From NCBI RefSeq assembly GCF_003313245.1, contig NZ_QJSD01000001.1, positions 620,001-684,000 of the forward strand: DNA of 64,000 nt. The letters run 5' to 3'. A model generated the notes under the pieces. It saw only the letters and a program-made list of their open reading frames with translations. It was not told the DNA's origin and did no database searches. Position 1 is the stretch's first letter. Each line of letters starts with the position of its first letter. Origin of the DNA: Primorskyibacter marinus (GTDB lineage: Bacteria > Pseudomonadota > Alphaproteobacteria > Rhodobacterales > Rhodobacteraceae). Both the position numbers and the translations under genes were made by a program. Below are positions 55,688 through 63,620 of this stretch, one piece after another.

Positions 55688-57016
55688 GTGCCCGGCCCGC
55701 TGCCAATATCTGTGTCTCCGGATTCCAACCTGCCCTCGGCGGTGGATGTGGTCGTGATCGGCGGCGGCATCATCGGTGCCATGACCGCGCTGGAGCTGGC
55801 ATCGCAAGGCGTTTCGGTGGCGTTATGCGAAAAAGGCGAGATCGGCTGCGAGCAAAGTTCGCGCAATTGGGGATGGGTCCGCCTTTCACAACGCGACCCG
55901 CGGGAAATCCCCCTGATGATCGAGGCCATCCGCATGTGGGAAGGGCTGGATGCGCGGCTGGGCCGCAAGACCGGCTTCGTGCAGTCTGGCCTTGTGTTCA
56001 CGGCGCGCAACGCCCGGCGGATGGCCCGCTACGAAGCCTTCTCCCGTCACTTGGCAGAGCACCAGATCAACAGCGATCTGCTGGACGATCAGGGGGTGCG
56101 GAAGCTCATCCCTGAGCATGGAATGAAACTCGCCGGGGGGCTGCACACGCCCTTTGACGGACGGGCTGAGCCGCAACTGGCGGCCCCCGCAATTGCCGAA
56201 GGTGCCCGCGATGCCGGTGCTGCACTTTATACCCGCTGTGCCGTGCGGTCGATCGAAACCTCTGCCGGGCGCGTCTCTGGCGTGGCGACAGAACGCGGGC
56301 GCATTGCCTGCTCCAGCGTCGTGCTGGCCGGAGGTGCATGGTCGCGGCTTTTCGCGGGCAATGCCGGTGTGGACCTGCCGCAACTCAAGGTAATGAACTC
56401 TGTCCTGCGGACCACGCCGGTTTCGGACGGGCCGGAACAGGGCATCTGGGCCGACGCATTCGCACTGCGAAAGCGGGCGGATGGAGGCTATACGGTTTCC
56501 AGCGCGTCGGACAAGCTTCATCATCTCACGCCCGATACATTCCGGCTGGCCCGTCAATTCCTTCCTGCGGTCCGGGCCGAGTGGTCATCATTACGGCTGC
56601 GTCTGGGGCGCTGGCAGGAAGAGGCATCCTTGCCGCGCCACTGGGCCGGAAATGAGCGCACGCCGTTCGAACATTACCGTATGCTCGACCCGGCCCCCGA
56701 CGATCGCAGCCTGCAACGCGCCCTGGCCGCCGCGCGCAGCGCCTTTCCGGCACTGGAAACATGCGAGGTCGTGCAAAGCTGGGCGGGGATGATCGACGTG
56801 ACGCCGGACGCGATCCCGGTGATCTCGGCCGCGGATAGCGTGCCGGGGCTGTTTCTGTCCACCGGCTATTCCGGCCACGGATTCGGCATCGCCCCCGCCG
56901 CAGGTCGGTTAACGGCGGATCTGGTCACCGGGGCCACGCCGCTTGTCGATCCCGCGCCGTTCCGGCTGTCGCGGTTCTTCGATGGCAGCCCGATCACGCT
57001 GGATGCGGGTTTCTGA
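55688..57016 (+). CDS. FAD-dependent oxidoreductase, DAO family
   Basis: A 442-residue flavoprotein of the D-amino-acid oxidase/glycine oxidase family. The FAD motif VVVIGGGIIGAMTALELASQ is near the front; SSRNWGWVRLSQRDPRE and the C-terminal STGYSGHGFGIAPAAGRLTA follow. It probably oxidises an amine or amino acid. The start is uncertain: the frame is open from an ATG at 55544, but the first 48 codons do not look conserved, and a GTG at 55688 gives the usual length. Confidence 0.82.
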   Translation: MPGPLPISVSPDSNLPSAVDVVVIGGGIIGAMTALELASQGVSVALCEKGEIGCEQSSRNWGWVRLSQRDPREIPLMIEAIRMWEGLDARLGRKTGFVQSGLVFTARNARRMARYEAFSRHLAEHQINSDLLDDQGVRKLIPEHGMKLAGGLHTPFDGRAEPQLAAPAIAEGARDAGAALYTRCAVRSIETSAGRVSGVATERGRIACSSVVLAGGAWSRLFAGNAGVDLPQLKVMNSVLRTTPVSDGPEQGIWADAFALRKRADGGYTVSSASDKLHHLTPDTFRLARQFLPAVRAEWSSLRLRLGRWQEEASLPRHWAGNERTPFEHYRMLDPAPDDRSLQRALAAARSAFPALETCEVVQSWAGMIDVTPDAIPVISAADSVPGLFLSTGYSGHGFGIAPAAGRLTADLVTGATPLVDPAPFRLSRFFDGSPITLDAGF

Positions 57017-57055
57017 CCTCCGCGATCAGGCAATGCCAAATTTAATATTTGCGCG

Positions 57056-57226
57056 ATGCAAGAGCTGGAAAGCGATCCTTTCACGGTGACAGATGTCCCC
57101 GCGCATATCATCGGATGCGGGATGAAGGGATGGTCACGCGCATTGCTGTCCAGGGACATGAGCCGGGAAGAACGGTTTCAAATGGTCCTGTCTTCGTATG
57201 GCAGAAAGTCCCTTACTGGTCTTTGA
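57056..57226 (+). CDS. Possible 56-residue small protein
   Basis: A frame from ATG 57056 to TGA 57226 fills the gap between the oxidoreductase and the regulator gene, overlapping the latter's 3' end by 14 nt. The product contains DPFTVTDVPAHIIGCGMKGW and an amphipathic end. It has no Shine-Dalgarno, but TTTAATATTT lies just before it, so a leaderless transcript is possible. I do not recognise it; it may be chance. Confidence 0.3.
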   Translation: MQELESDPFTVTDVPAHIIGCGMKGWSRALLSRDMSREERFQMVLSSYGRKSLTGL

Positions 57227-57854
57227 ACAGCCCCTCTTTCAAGGCGAGTTCGACCAGTTGGGCAACAGAGGTCACGTCCATCTTTTCCAGAATGCGTGCG
57301 CGGTGATGATCTACGGTGCGCGGACTGATGTCGAGATGGCGGGCAATGTCCTTGGATGAATTGCTTCCCGGGTTGCTGACGATCAGGCGGGCGATTTCGT
57401 CTTCGCGGTCGGTCAGGCTTTCGAAACGGATCCGCATTGCGGACGAGCGTTGGGTCGCATCGCGCCGCTTCCGGTCAATTTCCAGCGCGGCGTCAATTCT
57501 TTCGACCAGCACCGATTGCTTGAAGGGCTTTTCCAGAAAATCCATTGCGCCCATCTTCATTGCCTGAACCGATTCCGGAATGCCGCCATGGCCGGTGATA
57601 AAGATAATCGGCAACTTGATATTGCGGTCCGACAAATGTCGCTGCAACTCCAGCCCGTCCATCTGGGGCATCCCGTAATCCAGGATCAAACAGCCTGCGG
57701 ACGTCTTTTCATACGCGTCCAGAAATGCCCGAGCCGACTCGAACGCCTTCACCTGATAGCCGCGCAGCCCCAACGCCCGCGCCAGAGACGTGCGGATATT
57801 CGCATCATCATCGACAAGAAAAACGCAGGCCGCCTGCACCACATCTTCTTTCAT
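57213..57854 (-). CDS. FixJ-type two-component response regulator
   Basis: A 213-residue regulator: receiver with Asp59 (CLILDYGMPQMDG) and Lys in LEKPFK, followed by a LuxR-type helix-turn-helix (LTDREDEIARLIVSNPGSNS, DISPRTVDHHRARILEKM). FixJ, TodT and StyR belong here. Its start overlaps the stop of the kinase gene (ATGA), so it is the cognate partner. Target genes cannot be read from the sequence. Confidence 0.92.
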   Translation of the reverse strand: MKEDVVQAACVFLVDDDANIRTSLARALGLRGYQVKAFESARAFLDAYEKTSAGCLILDYGMPQMDGLELQRHLSDRNIKLPIIFITGHGGIPESVQAMKMGAMDFLEKPFKQSVLVERIDAALEIDRKRRDATQRSSAMRIRFESLTDREDEIARLIVSNPGSNSSKDIARHLDISPRTVDHHRARILEKMDVTSVAQLVELALKEGLFKDQ

Positions 57855-60208
57855 TGCGTTTGTTCCTCTAGCGGCAGGGTAAAGCTGAATCGAGCCCCCG
57901 ACGCAGCCCTCTCATACCAGATAATGCCACCGTTTGCCTCGATCAAGGACCGGCTGATCGACAGGCCCAGCCCCATCCCGGCAGCTTTTGTCGTCTCGAA
58001 CTGGGCAAACAGTTCAGTGCCTTCCGCAACCCCAGGTCCGGTGTCTTCGACATCAATTTGCAAATGGCCGTCGATCTCTTTGGTCAAAACGGTGACGCGC
58101 CGTGTCGGGCTATGATCTTCGGCCATGGCTTCAATCGCGTTGCGCAACAGGTTGACGACCACCTGAGCGATCTGAACCCGGACGGCATTTACCCGGACTT
58201 CCGGGCTTTTGCGGATCACGATCTCGGTCGCATGCTGGCGGGCTTCGGACAGGACCAGCCGACGTGCCTGTTCAAGAAGTTCTCGAATACCGAAGGTCGT
58301 TGTGTGGTTACCGTCTTTCCGGACAAAGCCACGCAGCGCACGGATAATATCCCCGGCCTGATGCGCCTGTTGTTCAATCTCGGCCAGAAGCTCGCTCACC
58401 TCGGTGCCGCAGTCCTTGCGGTGCGCCATCAGGTATTGCGCAGCGTCGGTGTTCTGGGTGATCGCCGTCAGAGGTTGGTTCAGCTCATGCGCCAGCCCGG
58501 TTGCCAATTTGCCCATCACCTGCTGACGCGACACATGCGCCACCTCGCGGTTCAGCGCCTCGATGGTTTCTTCATAGGCACGCGCCTGCGTGACATCGTC
58601 GATCGTGGCAACCACATAATCCTTGCCCGCATGTCCTGACGGAATGAAAACCCCGCTGAAGCTGATCCAGACGGGTTTTCCATCCTTGCACTGCGCTTGC
58701 GCTTCCAAACTGAATGCGGTGTGTTCGGCGGTATTCCTGCCGAATTCATCCATGATATCCGGTTCGTCAGCGTTCAGCAGCGATTGGAATACCTTGCCGT
58801 CAAGCTCTGCCTGTGTGTATCCCAATATTTCGGCAAATCGCGCATTCACCCGCAACAGCCGTCCGGTGGACGCATCAATATACACCATCCCCCGCGACGC
58901 CATATCGAAGGTCAGGCGGAATTCTGTTTCTGTCTGCTTTCGTTGCGAGATCTCATTGACCAGTGCCGTGTTGGCATTCTCCAGCTCCTTGTAGGTGCTG
59001 GGCATAGGCGCGTCCGACTCTATTTCGCCTTGCGAGATCAGCGCGGAACGCACGGCAAATGCCCGCACCGGCGCGTGTATCCGATTGGCCAGTGCAAGAC
59101 CCAGCAACCCGGTCACAGCGGCCACACCGATCGCGATCAGCGTGTTTTGCGACCGGTTGGCCTTGATCGTGCCGATAAAGTCATCCTCAGGCGCGTAGAC
59201 CACAATCGTCCAAGGGATGTCGCCCAGTCCAAACGGCATCAGCAATGATACATAAGGCACCCCATCATACACGAAATCAGACTGGATTTCCTGATCCACC
59301 GTGACACCGTCGGCGTTCAGACGGTTGCCAAAGGCCGCGCGGGCGATTGGGTCGTTGAGTTGATTGATTGACGGGAAGGTCAGCGTTCCCCCCTCTCCAA
59401 CGGTCATCAGAAGATTGGGGTTGGGATGCGCGATCACGTCGCCGTTCCGGTTCAATACGAAAGCGGCGCCATTCTTGCCGATATTCAACTGTGCAAGGAA
59501 ATTCGAGAGCTCCTTGATCTCGATATCCACCCCTACAGCGCCCTGAATCACGCCGTCAAAACCGACAACCGGCGTCGCCGCTGTGATACCGGGCGATCTG
59601 GAGGTGAAGAAGATATACGGATCAGTCCAGATACTGACCAGTTCCTTGCGCGCTGACATGTACCAGGTCCGCGTGCGGGGATCAAAGGTATCTGTCGGAT
59701 CGATCCTCTCGCTTTTCTTGACAAAATTCTCGTCGCGCTGGATGAACACTGTTCTGGGCTCCGACGCGACATTAATGACCTTGGTCTGGTATTGGTTCGG
59801 CCCATTGCGCTGCACAAAAACAAAGTTGCCCTGCTCATCGCCATAATAGACGGCGGCAAATTGCGGGGCTGACCGCAATTGCTGAAACAAAAGCCCTTCC
59901 AGAAGTTCTCGTTCTTCGCGGCGCACGATCTGATTCTCGGCCAAGGCGGTCGACAGTTCCGCCGCACTGCGGGCGGGTGACAAAAATCCCTTGGTATGCT
60001 GGATCACGTTGGTGCCGACATCCGCCAATTGATTGCGCGCGTGTTCCAGCAAGGCCCGTTCGGACGTGAAATAGGACGAGAACACCACAAGAGTGACGGC
60101 AAAAAGCTGGAGCCCGGCCAGCGCAAGCGCAAGGATGACACCAAGTGATTTCATCAGTCTCGTTCGCACCCGTATCCGTTTCGAATGGCCACGCTCATGG
60201 CAGGCCAT
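57851..60208 (-). CDS. dCache-PAS sensor histidine kinase
   Basis: A membrane kinase of about 785 residues. A first membrane helix (LGVILALALAGLQLFAVTLV) is followed by a large periplasmic dCache domain (YMSARKELVSIWTDPYIF; VGVDIEIKELSNFLAQL), a second helix near residue 400, a PAS domain (FDMASRGMVYIDASTGRLLR), H-box GLAHELNQPLTAITQN and HATPase boxes NLLRNAIEAM, DTGPGV and GMGLGLSISRSL. The FixL/DctB-like H-box fits the FixJ partner. dCache domains bind small molecules such as amino acids or organic acids. The start is uncertain (60208 or 60154). Confidence 0.9.
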   Translation of the reverse strand: MACHERGHSKRIRVRTRLMKSLGVILALALAGLQLFAVTLVVFSSYFTSERALLEHARNQLADVGTNVIQHTKGFLSPARSAAELSTALAENQIVRREERELLEGLLFQQLRSAPQFAAVYYGDEQGNFVFVQRNGPNQYQTKVINVASEPRTVFIQRDENFVKKSERIDPTDTFDPRTRTWYMSARKELVSIWTDPYIFFTSRSPGITAATPVVGFDGVIQGAVGVDIEIKELSNFLAQLNIGKNGAAFVLNRNGDVIAHPNPNLLMTVGEGGTLTFPSINQLNDPIARAAFGNRLNADGVTVDQEIQSDFVYDGVPYVSLLMPFGLGDIPWTIVVYAPEDDFIGTIKANRSQNTLIAIGVAAVTGLLGLALANRIHAPVRAFAVRSALISQGEIESDAPMPSTYKELENANTALVNEISQRKQTETEFRLTFDMASRGMVYIDASTGRLLRVNARFAEILGYTQAELDGKVFQSLLNADEPDIMDEFGRNTAEHTAFSLEAQAQCKDGKPVWISFSGVFIPSGHAGKDYVVATIDDVTQARAYEETIEALNREVAHVSRQQVMGKLATGLAHELNQPLTAITQNTDAAQYLMAHRKDCGTEVSELLAEIEQQAHQAGDIIRALRGFVRKDGNHTTTFGIRELLEQARRLVLSEARQHATEIVIRKSPEVRVNAVRVQIAQVVVNLLRNAIEAMAEDHSPTRRVTVLTKEIDGHLQIDVEDTGPGVAEGTELFAQFETTKAAGMGLGLSISRSLIEANGGIIWYERAASGARFSFTLPLEEQTQ

Positions 60209-60734
60209 TCCGGAGTAACGTGGATCGCGGAGATATACACCCAGAAAGACCTTCGCGCAAAACGTAAAAACGCGCTCTGCCACAATGGGCAGAGCGCTGA
60301 TTGGCACTCAAAAAAACAAATACTGGTTACGCGCCAAAGTTATTCGGTACAAGCGCGCGTCGGCTTGGGGATGCACGACAGAACACGTCCTTTTTAGCCT
60401 ATGCAGAACTCTCAGACTATTCGTATGATTGCCTAGGGGAGATTACCCATTGTCTTTCGCGACCGGCGACCCGATCAGCATTCCGCCATCCCGTTCCAGA
60501 GCAATGCCGTATCGGGCGGCCAAGGGGATCTCTGTTTGCGATGCTGGGCAATAGGACGGGAATTCGTGGTCCAGACAGCGTGCCAACCCAAGGGCCGCAA
60601 TCAAAGACGCATCACGTTGCATATGGAACCCGTTGTGTCCGGCCAGATCAACCGCCCTCGGACCATAGCACCGGTGTTCTCTATGCGGTCTCCTCCGCGC
60701 ATCGCAACTCAGGCAGCCGATACCGCGCAAACAG
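60209..60734. other. 526-nt gap between the kinase gene and the tRNA terminator
   Basis: No recognised gene. A minus-strand frame from ATG 60622 to TAA 60443 could encode 59 residues (MQRDASLIAALGLARCLDHE onwards), but it has no ribosome-binding site or family likeness. The kinase promoter should lie near the left end. Confidence 0.35.
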
Positions 60735-60756
60735 AAAAGGCCGCCCGAAGGCGACC
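60735..60756 (-). terminator. Intrinsic terminator of the tRNA-Gly pair
   Basis: On the minus strand GGTCGCC, a TTCG tetraloop and GGCGGCC form a 7-bp stem (one G-T pair) followed by TTTTCTG. It lies 38 nt after the second tRNA gene. Confidence 0.85.
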
Positions 60757-60793
60757 CTGTCAGCGATGCCGGCGGGTGACCGGCTATATATAT

Positions 60794-60868
60794 TGGAGCG
60801 GGCGAGGCGATTCGAACGCCCGACCCTAACCTTGGCAAGGTTATGCTCTACCCCTGAGCTACGCCCGC
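60794..60868 (-). tRNA. tRNA-Gly(GCC), copy 2 of the tandem pair
   Basis: A 75-nt tRNA on the minus strand with 5' GCGGGCGTAGCTCAGGGGTA, anticodon loop CTTGCCAAG (anticodon GCC), T-loop GGTTCGAATC-like GTTCGAATC and encoded CCA. The acceptor stem GCGGGCG/CGCCCGC is fully paired. Identical to the copy at 60887-60961. Confidence 0.96.
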
Positions 60869-60886
60869 CTCCTATATATTTCCAAC

Positions 60887-60961
60887 TGGAGCGGGCGAGG
60901 CGATTCGAACGCCCGACCCTAACCTTGGCAAGGTTATGCTCTACCCCTGAGCTACGCCCGC
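60887..60961 (-). tRNA. tRNA-Gly(GCC), copy 1 of the tandem pair
   Basis: Identical 75-nt sequence to the copy at 60794-60868, separated from it by an AT-rich 18-nt spacer. Anticodon GCC, encoded CCA. Transcribed leftwards first. No promoter was identified with confidence. Confidence 0.96.
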
Positions 60962-61153
60962 AATCAGTTGGATGTCAGGCATGTAGAACCAAGCCCGCCC
61001 GGCTGCAAGGGGAAAAATGCAAGTTCCCCGAGTTTTCCCGCTTCAACAGTCTCAAAAACCTGATCCGATGGAAATCAACAGCCTCCACCTGCCTCTCGTC
61101 CAACGTCTTCTTGGTCCAGATAGTCGGTCTTATGTATCAAGGAATACGGCGCT

Positions 61154-61240
61154 GGTGTGAAGACGCAGGCGCTTTGCGGTCGCCATGGCATCAGCGACGC
61201 GACCTTTCGCTGCACTGCACGCACCTATCGGGTTTGGTGA
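61154..61240 (+). pseudogene. IS3-family transposase orfA remnant
   Basis: Read from 61154, the frame gives GVKTQALCGRHGISDATFRC and ends in RTYRVW and TGA. This matches the helix-turn-helix part of IS3-family OrfA (pattern GxKTxxVCRKHGISxATFYxW). Nothing upstream or downstream forms the rest, so it is a short remnant. The surrounding 320 nt (60962-61281) hold no other gene. Confidence 0.65.
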
Positions 61241-61281
61241 AATCAGTTTGAAAGAAAATAAGTCGGCAACAAACAGTCGTT

Positions 61282-61980
61282 TCACAGGCGCTTAAGTTCC
61301 GCCACAACCCGATCTGACATATCGGCACAACGCATGCCATCGAACGGGAAGATTGCGTCGAAACCGCCCTGGATACGTTCTTCGAGTGCGATGCGCAGGC
61401 GACGACGTGCGCGAAACAGCCGAGTCTTCACGGTGATCGGGTTGAGCGACAGATCGCGCGCGATGGCGAGAATGCTCATGTTTTCGGTCTCGCGCAGCAG
61501 AAAGGGCAAACGTAGATCCGGCGGAAGCTGTGCCACCGCGCCTTCCAGAAAGGCGCGCATCTGTGCCCGCCCAAGCGCGGCCTCCGGCCTGTCCGGGTGC
61601 TGGCCGGGAAATGCGAGGATGGAGTCGGATGCCTTTTGATCTTCGGTCACGGTATCATATTCCTCCTGCGAGCGGACACGCCGGAGATGCATCCGCGCGG
61701 TGTTGATGGCAATCCGGGTGATCCAGGTGGAAAACCGGGCCTCGGCACGAAAGGTATCGAGCTTTGTAAAAGCCTTCAGGTATGTTTCCTGCACCACTTC
61801 CTCGGCGTCCGCGTCGCTTGCGACGATGCCGCGCGCAATTCGGAACAGGCGCGGATTCATGCGCCGGATCAACTCGCGCACGGCGGCCTCGTCCCCCTGT
61901 GTCGCACTTGTGACAAGCTCGGCCTCCGGAGTGGTTGGCCCCGCAAGCCCAATACCCTGATGGCGTGGCCGTACGGTCAA
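61282..61980 (-). CDS. ECF-type RNA polymerase sigma factor
   Basis: A 232-residue group IV sigma factor: region 2 (IARGIVASDADAEEVVQETY; FSTWITRIAINTARMHLRR) and region 4 (LPPDLRLPFLLRETENMSIL; LNPITVKTRLFRARRRLR). After region 4 comes an extra tail with FPFDGMRCADMSDRVVAEL, a motif I recall from other alphaproteobacterial ECF sigmas. The start is a TTG at 61980 with GGAGGG 7 nt ahead, overlapping the cupredoxin stop. No anti-sigma gene is adjacent. Last gene of a three-gene operon. Confidence 0.92.
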   Translation of the reverse strand: MTVRPRHQGIGLAGPTTPEAELVTSATQGDEAAVRELIRRMNPRLFRIARGIVASDADAEEVVQETYLKAFTKLDTFRAEARFSTWITRIAINTARMHLRRVRSQEEYDTVTEDQKASDSILAFPGQHPDRPEAALGRAQMRAFLEGAVAQLPPDLRLPFLLRETENMSILAIARDLSLNPITVKTRLFRARRRLRIALEERIQGGFDAIFPFDGMRCADMSDRVVAELKRL

Positions 61981-62507
61981 GTGTCACCCTCCTGTTCGAT
62001 CCGTCCAAGGTCGAGAATAGCCTCGACCATCGGAAGGGCGTCAAAGACTTCGAGCGACACATCCTCGGTATCGGTGCTGGGCCCTTCCCAGCCCGCGTCG
62101 CCGGGATCTCCTACAACGATGCGGCCGACCATGGCTGCCATCTCATGCGGGATGCAGTAGTAATCGTAAACGCCCGGCACCGTGAGCGTCACCTCGAAAC
62201 TTTCCTCCGGCAGAAGGAAATCGCTGTTCCACGGGCGGGCGGCCTTCGGAATGCGTCGGGTGCGGTCGAAGTTATCGGGATGGTAGGCGGTGGCGGTATG
62301 GCTGTTGCCCGGATCGCGGTTGATGAAACGGATGGTCGTGCCTGCGGTGACGGCAAGGCCGTGCGGGCGGAACCAGACACGCTCACCGCGCGAAGTGCCG
62401 CGCATTTCAATGACTTCCACAGGTGCGGCACGAACGATCGCGGGCATCGAGAGAGTGGCAAGAATGCCACTCCCCAATGCCAAGATTTTGCGGCGCGCGA
62501 GGCTCAT
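61977..62507 (-). CDS. Exported cupredoxin (plastocyanin/azurin-like)
   Basis: A 176-residue copper protein with a twin-arginine-like signal (LARRKILALGSGILATLSMP). Likely copper ligands are His70 (NSHTATAY), Cys118, His121 and Met126 in YYCIPHEMAAMVG; the C-x2-H-x4-M spacing is that of plastocyanin. An acidic C-terminal tail of about 45 residues follows the domain. Both ends overlap its neighbours, so it is translated with the small exported protein and the sigma factor. A periplasmic electron carrier or copper sensor role is inferred. Confidence 0.9.
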   Translation of the reverse strand: MSLARRKILALGSGILATLSMPAIVRAAPVEVIEMRGTSRGERVWFRPHGLAVTAGTTIRFINRDPGNSHTATAYHPDNFDRTRRIPKAARPWNSDFLLPEESFEVTLTVPGVYDYYCIPHEMAAMVGRIVVGDPGDAGWEGPSTDTEDVSLEVFDALPMVEAILDLGRIEQEGDT

Positions 62508-62923
62508 TGTGCCAACCGTCCCTTGGCGTCGGCATCGTGATAAAGCACAACATGAGCGTGCGGTTCGTCCACGCCGGGATGGCCGGCATTGTAGTAGACA
62601 TCGACCGATGTGACCTCATGCGATCCAACGTGCAGGTCATTGTAGGCCGTGCCGCTTGAGAGTGCTTCCAGCGGCGTCATGTAAACCGTCGCGGATAACT
62701 TGCCGTCGTGGTCATAGGCCAGGAACGGACCGGCCGGCAGCGTGTCCGGCACAACGAAGAGCGTACCGAGACCCGGCAGAAATTCCGGAAGCGGCAACAC
62801 ATCGCTGACCTGCACATAAGGTTCGCCCGGCGGAGATTCCATAAGGGCTTCGGTATCGTGCGCAAGCGCGAAGCCTGCGGACATGGTCAACAAGGTCGCG
62901 CTTAGCATATAGGATCTTAACAT
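62504..62923 (-). CDS. Small exported protein, DUF5602/TTHB210-like
   Basis: A 139-residue protein: signal peptide MLRSYMLSATLLTMSAGFAL, then a domain with GTAYNDLHVGSHEVTSVDVY and a His-rich end (NAGHPGVDEPHAHVVLYHDA). The His/Asp pairs could bind a metal. I recall similar proteins filed under DUF5602 (TTHB210-like), but this is from memory. The start at 62923 follows AAAGGAAAAGAA. First gene of the cupredoxin-sigma operon. Confidence 0.75.
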   Translation of the reverse strand: MLRSYMLSATLLTMSAGFALAHDTEALMESPPGEPYVQVSDVLPLPEFLPGLGTLFVVPDTLPAGPFLAYDHDGKLSATVYMTPLEALSSGTAYNDLHVGSHEVTSVDVYYNAGHPGVDEPHAHVVLYHDADAKGRLAQ

Positions 62924-62974
62924 TTCTTTTCCTTTCAGTGTCATGAGCAGTCCCATCTCTGGGGGCGCTCAACT

Positions 62975-63005
62975 CCTTGGATGCAGCGCGCCTGGAAAGG
63001 TTCCC
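62975..63005 (-). promoter_or_regulatory. Candidate ECF sigma promoter
   Basis: On the minus strand GGGAACC (63005-62999), a 15-nt spacer and CATCCAAGG (62983-62975) resemble group IV sigma promoters (GGAAC and CATCCA-type -10). It lies about 50 nt before the operon's first start codon, so the sigma factor could activate its own operon. Confidence 0.5.
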
Positions 63006-63168
63006 GGCAATTTGTGGAAATTCCATTTCATCGTTCGATCGGTTGGCCGGAACGGGCCAAGCGATGTGTCCTCCGAAAGCACAGCTTGCGAAGCGGTCGT
63101 TCGCGACGGCAGACCAAATCGGCAGGGAGGGCTCGCACCGTGCTTTCGCGATTTTTTGGTGATGTTTT

Positions 63169-63392
63169 CTAAATCGGCGAATGGCAGATACCGTCTGCCA
63201 ACCGGGTCCAGATGCCGATGCGCTCAGCGACACCTAAAGCATCTTCGAGTTCAACCCCGAGGTAACGCATGTGCTATCGCACCTTCGTATGACCAAGGAA
63301 AAGTTGCGCAGCGCGAAGATTACCCGCCTTTCGGCCATCTCCGCAGCTTTGGTTCAGCGGGGTGACTGGGTATTGTAGCCGTTCGGCTCCAA
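63169..63392 (-). pseudogene. Decayed tyrosine recombinase (phage-type integrase), C-terminal part
   Basis: On the minus strand, fragments match the end of integrases: EPNGYNTQSPR, stop, TKAAEMAERR in one frame; then KAGNLRAAQLFLGHTKVR, stop (63276-63274), HMRYLGVELEDALGVAERI in another. These parallel YxTHSMRRTKxxxIYRKTGN and LRAVQLLLGHTKLESTVRYL. One frameshift and two stop codons break it, so it is inactive. The rest of 62957-63620 shows nothing else recognisable apart from the promoter at 62975-63005. Confidence 0.8.
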
Positions 63393-63620
63393 TGCGGTGG
63401 CTGTGCATTACGGAGGCTCGTTCGCGAACGGAATGATTTTCGGTGAAATCGGTCACGGCGCGTTTGACCAAATCACAGGCTCGCCGCTTGCTATCAATCG
63501 ACCGCGACACCAAGCAACCCAACGCAAGATTACGCCGCAACCGCACCAGTGTCGGGCTTGGGGGGGCCGATTAACAAACGGCCCCTGCTCCCCATGTTTC
63601 ATAGGCCCCCCCGCATCAGG

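Noticed and set aside
60443-60838. 131-codon minus-strand frame running through a tRNA-Gly gene
   Set aside because: Its start lies inside the tRNA; only the last 59 codons could be a gene and they lack a ribosome-binding site.
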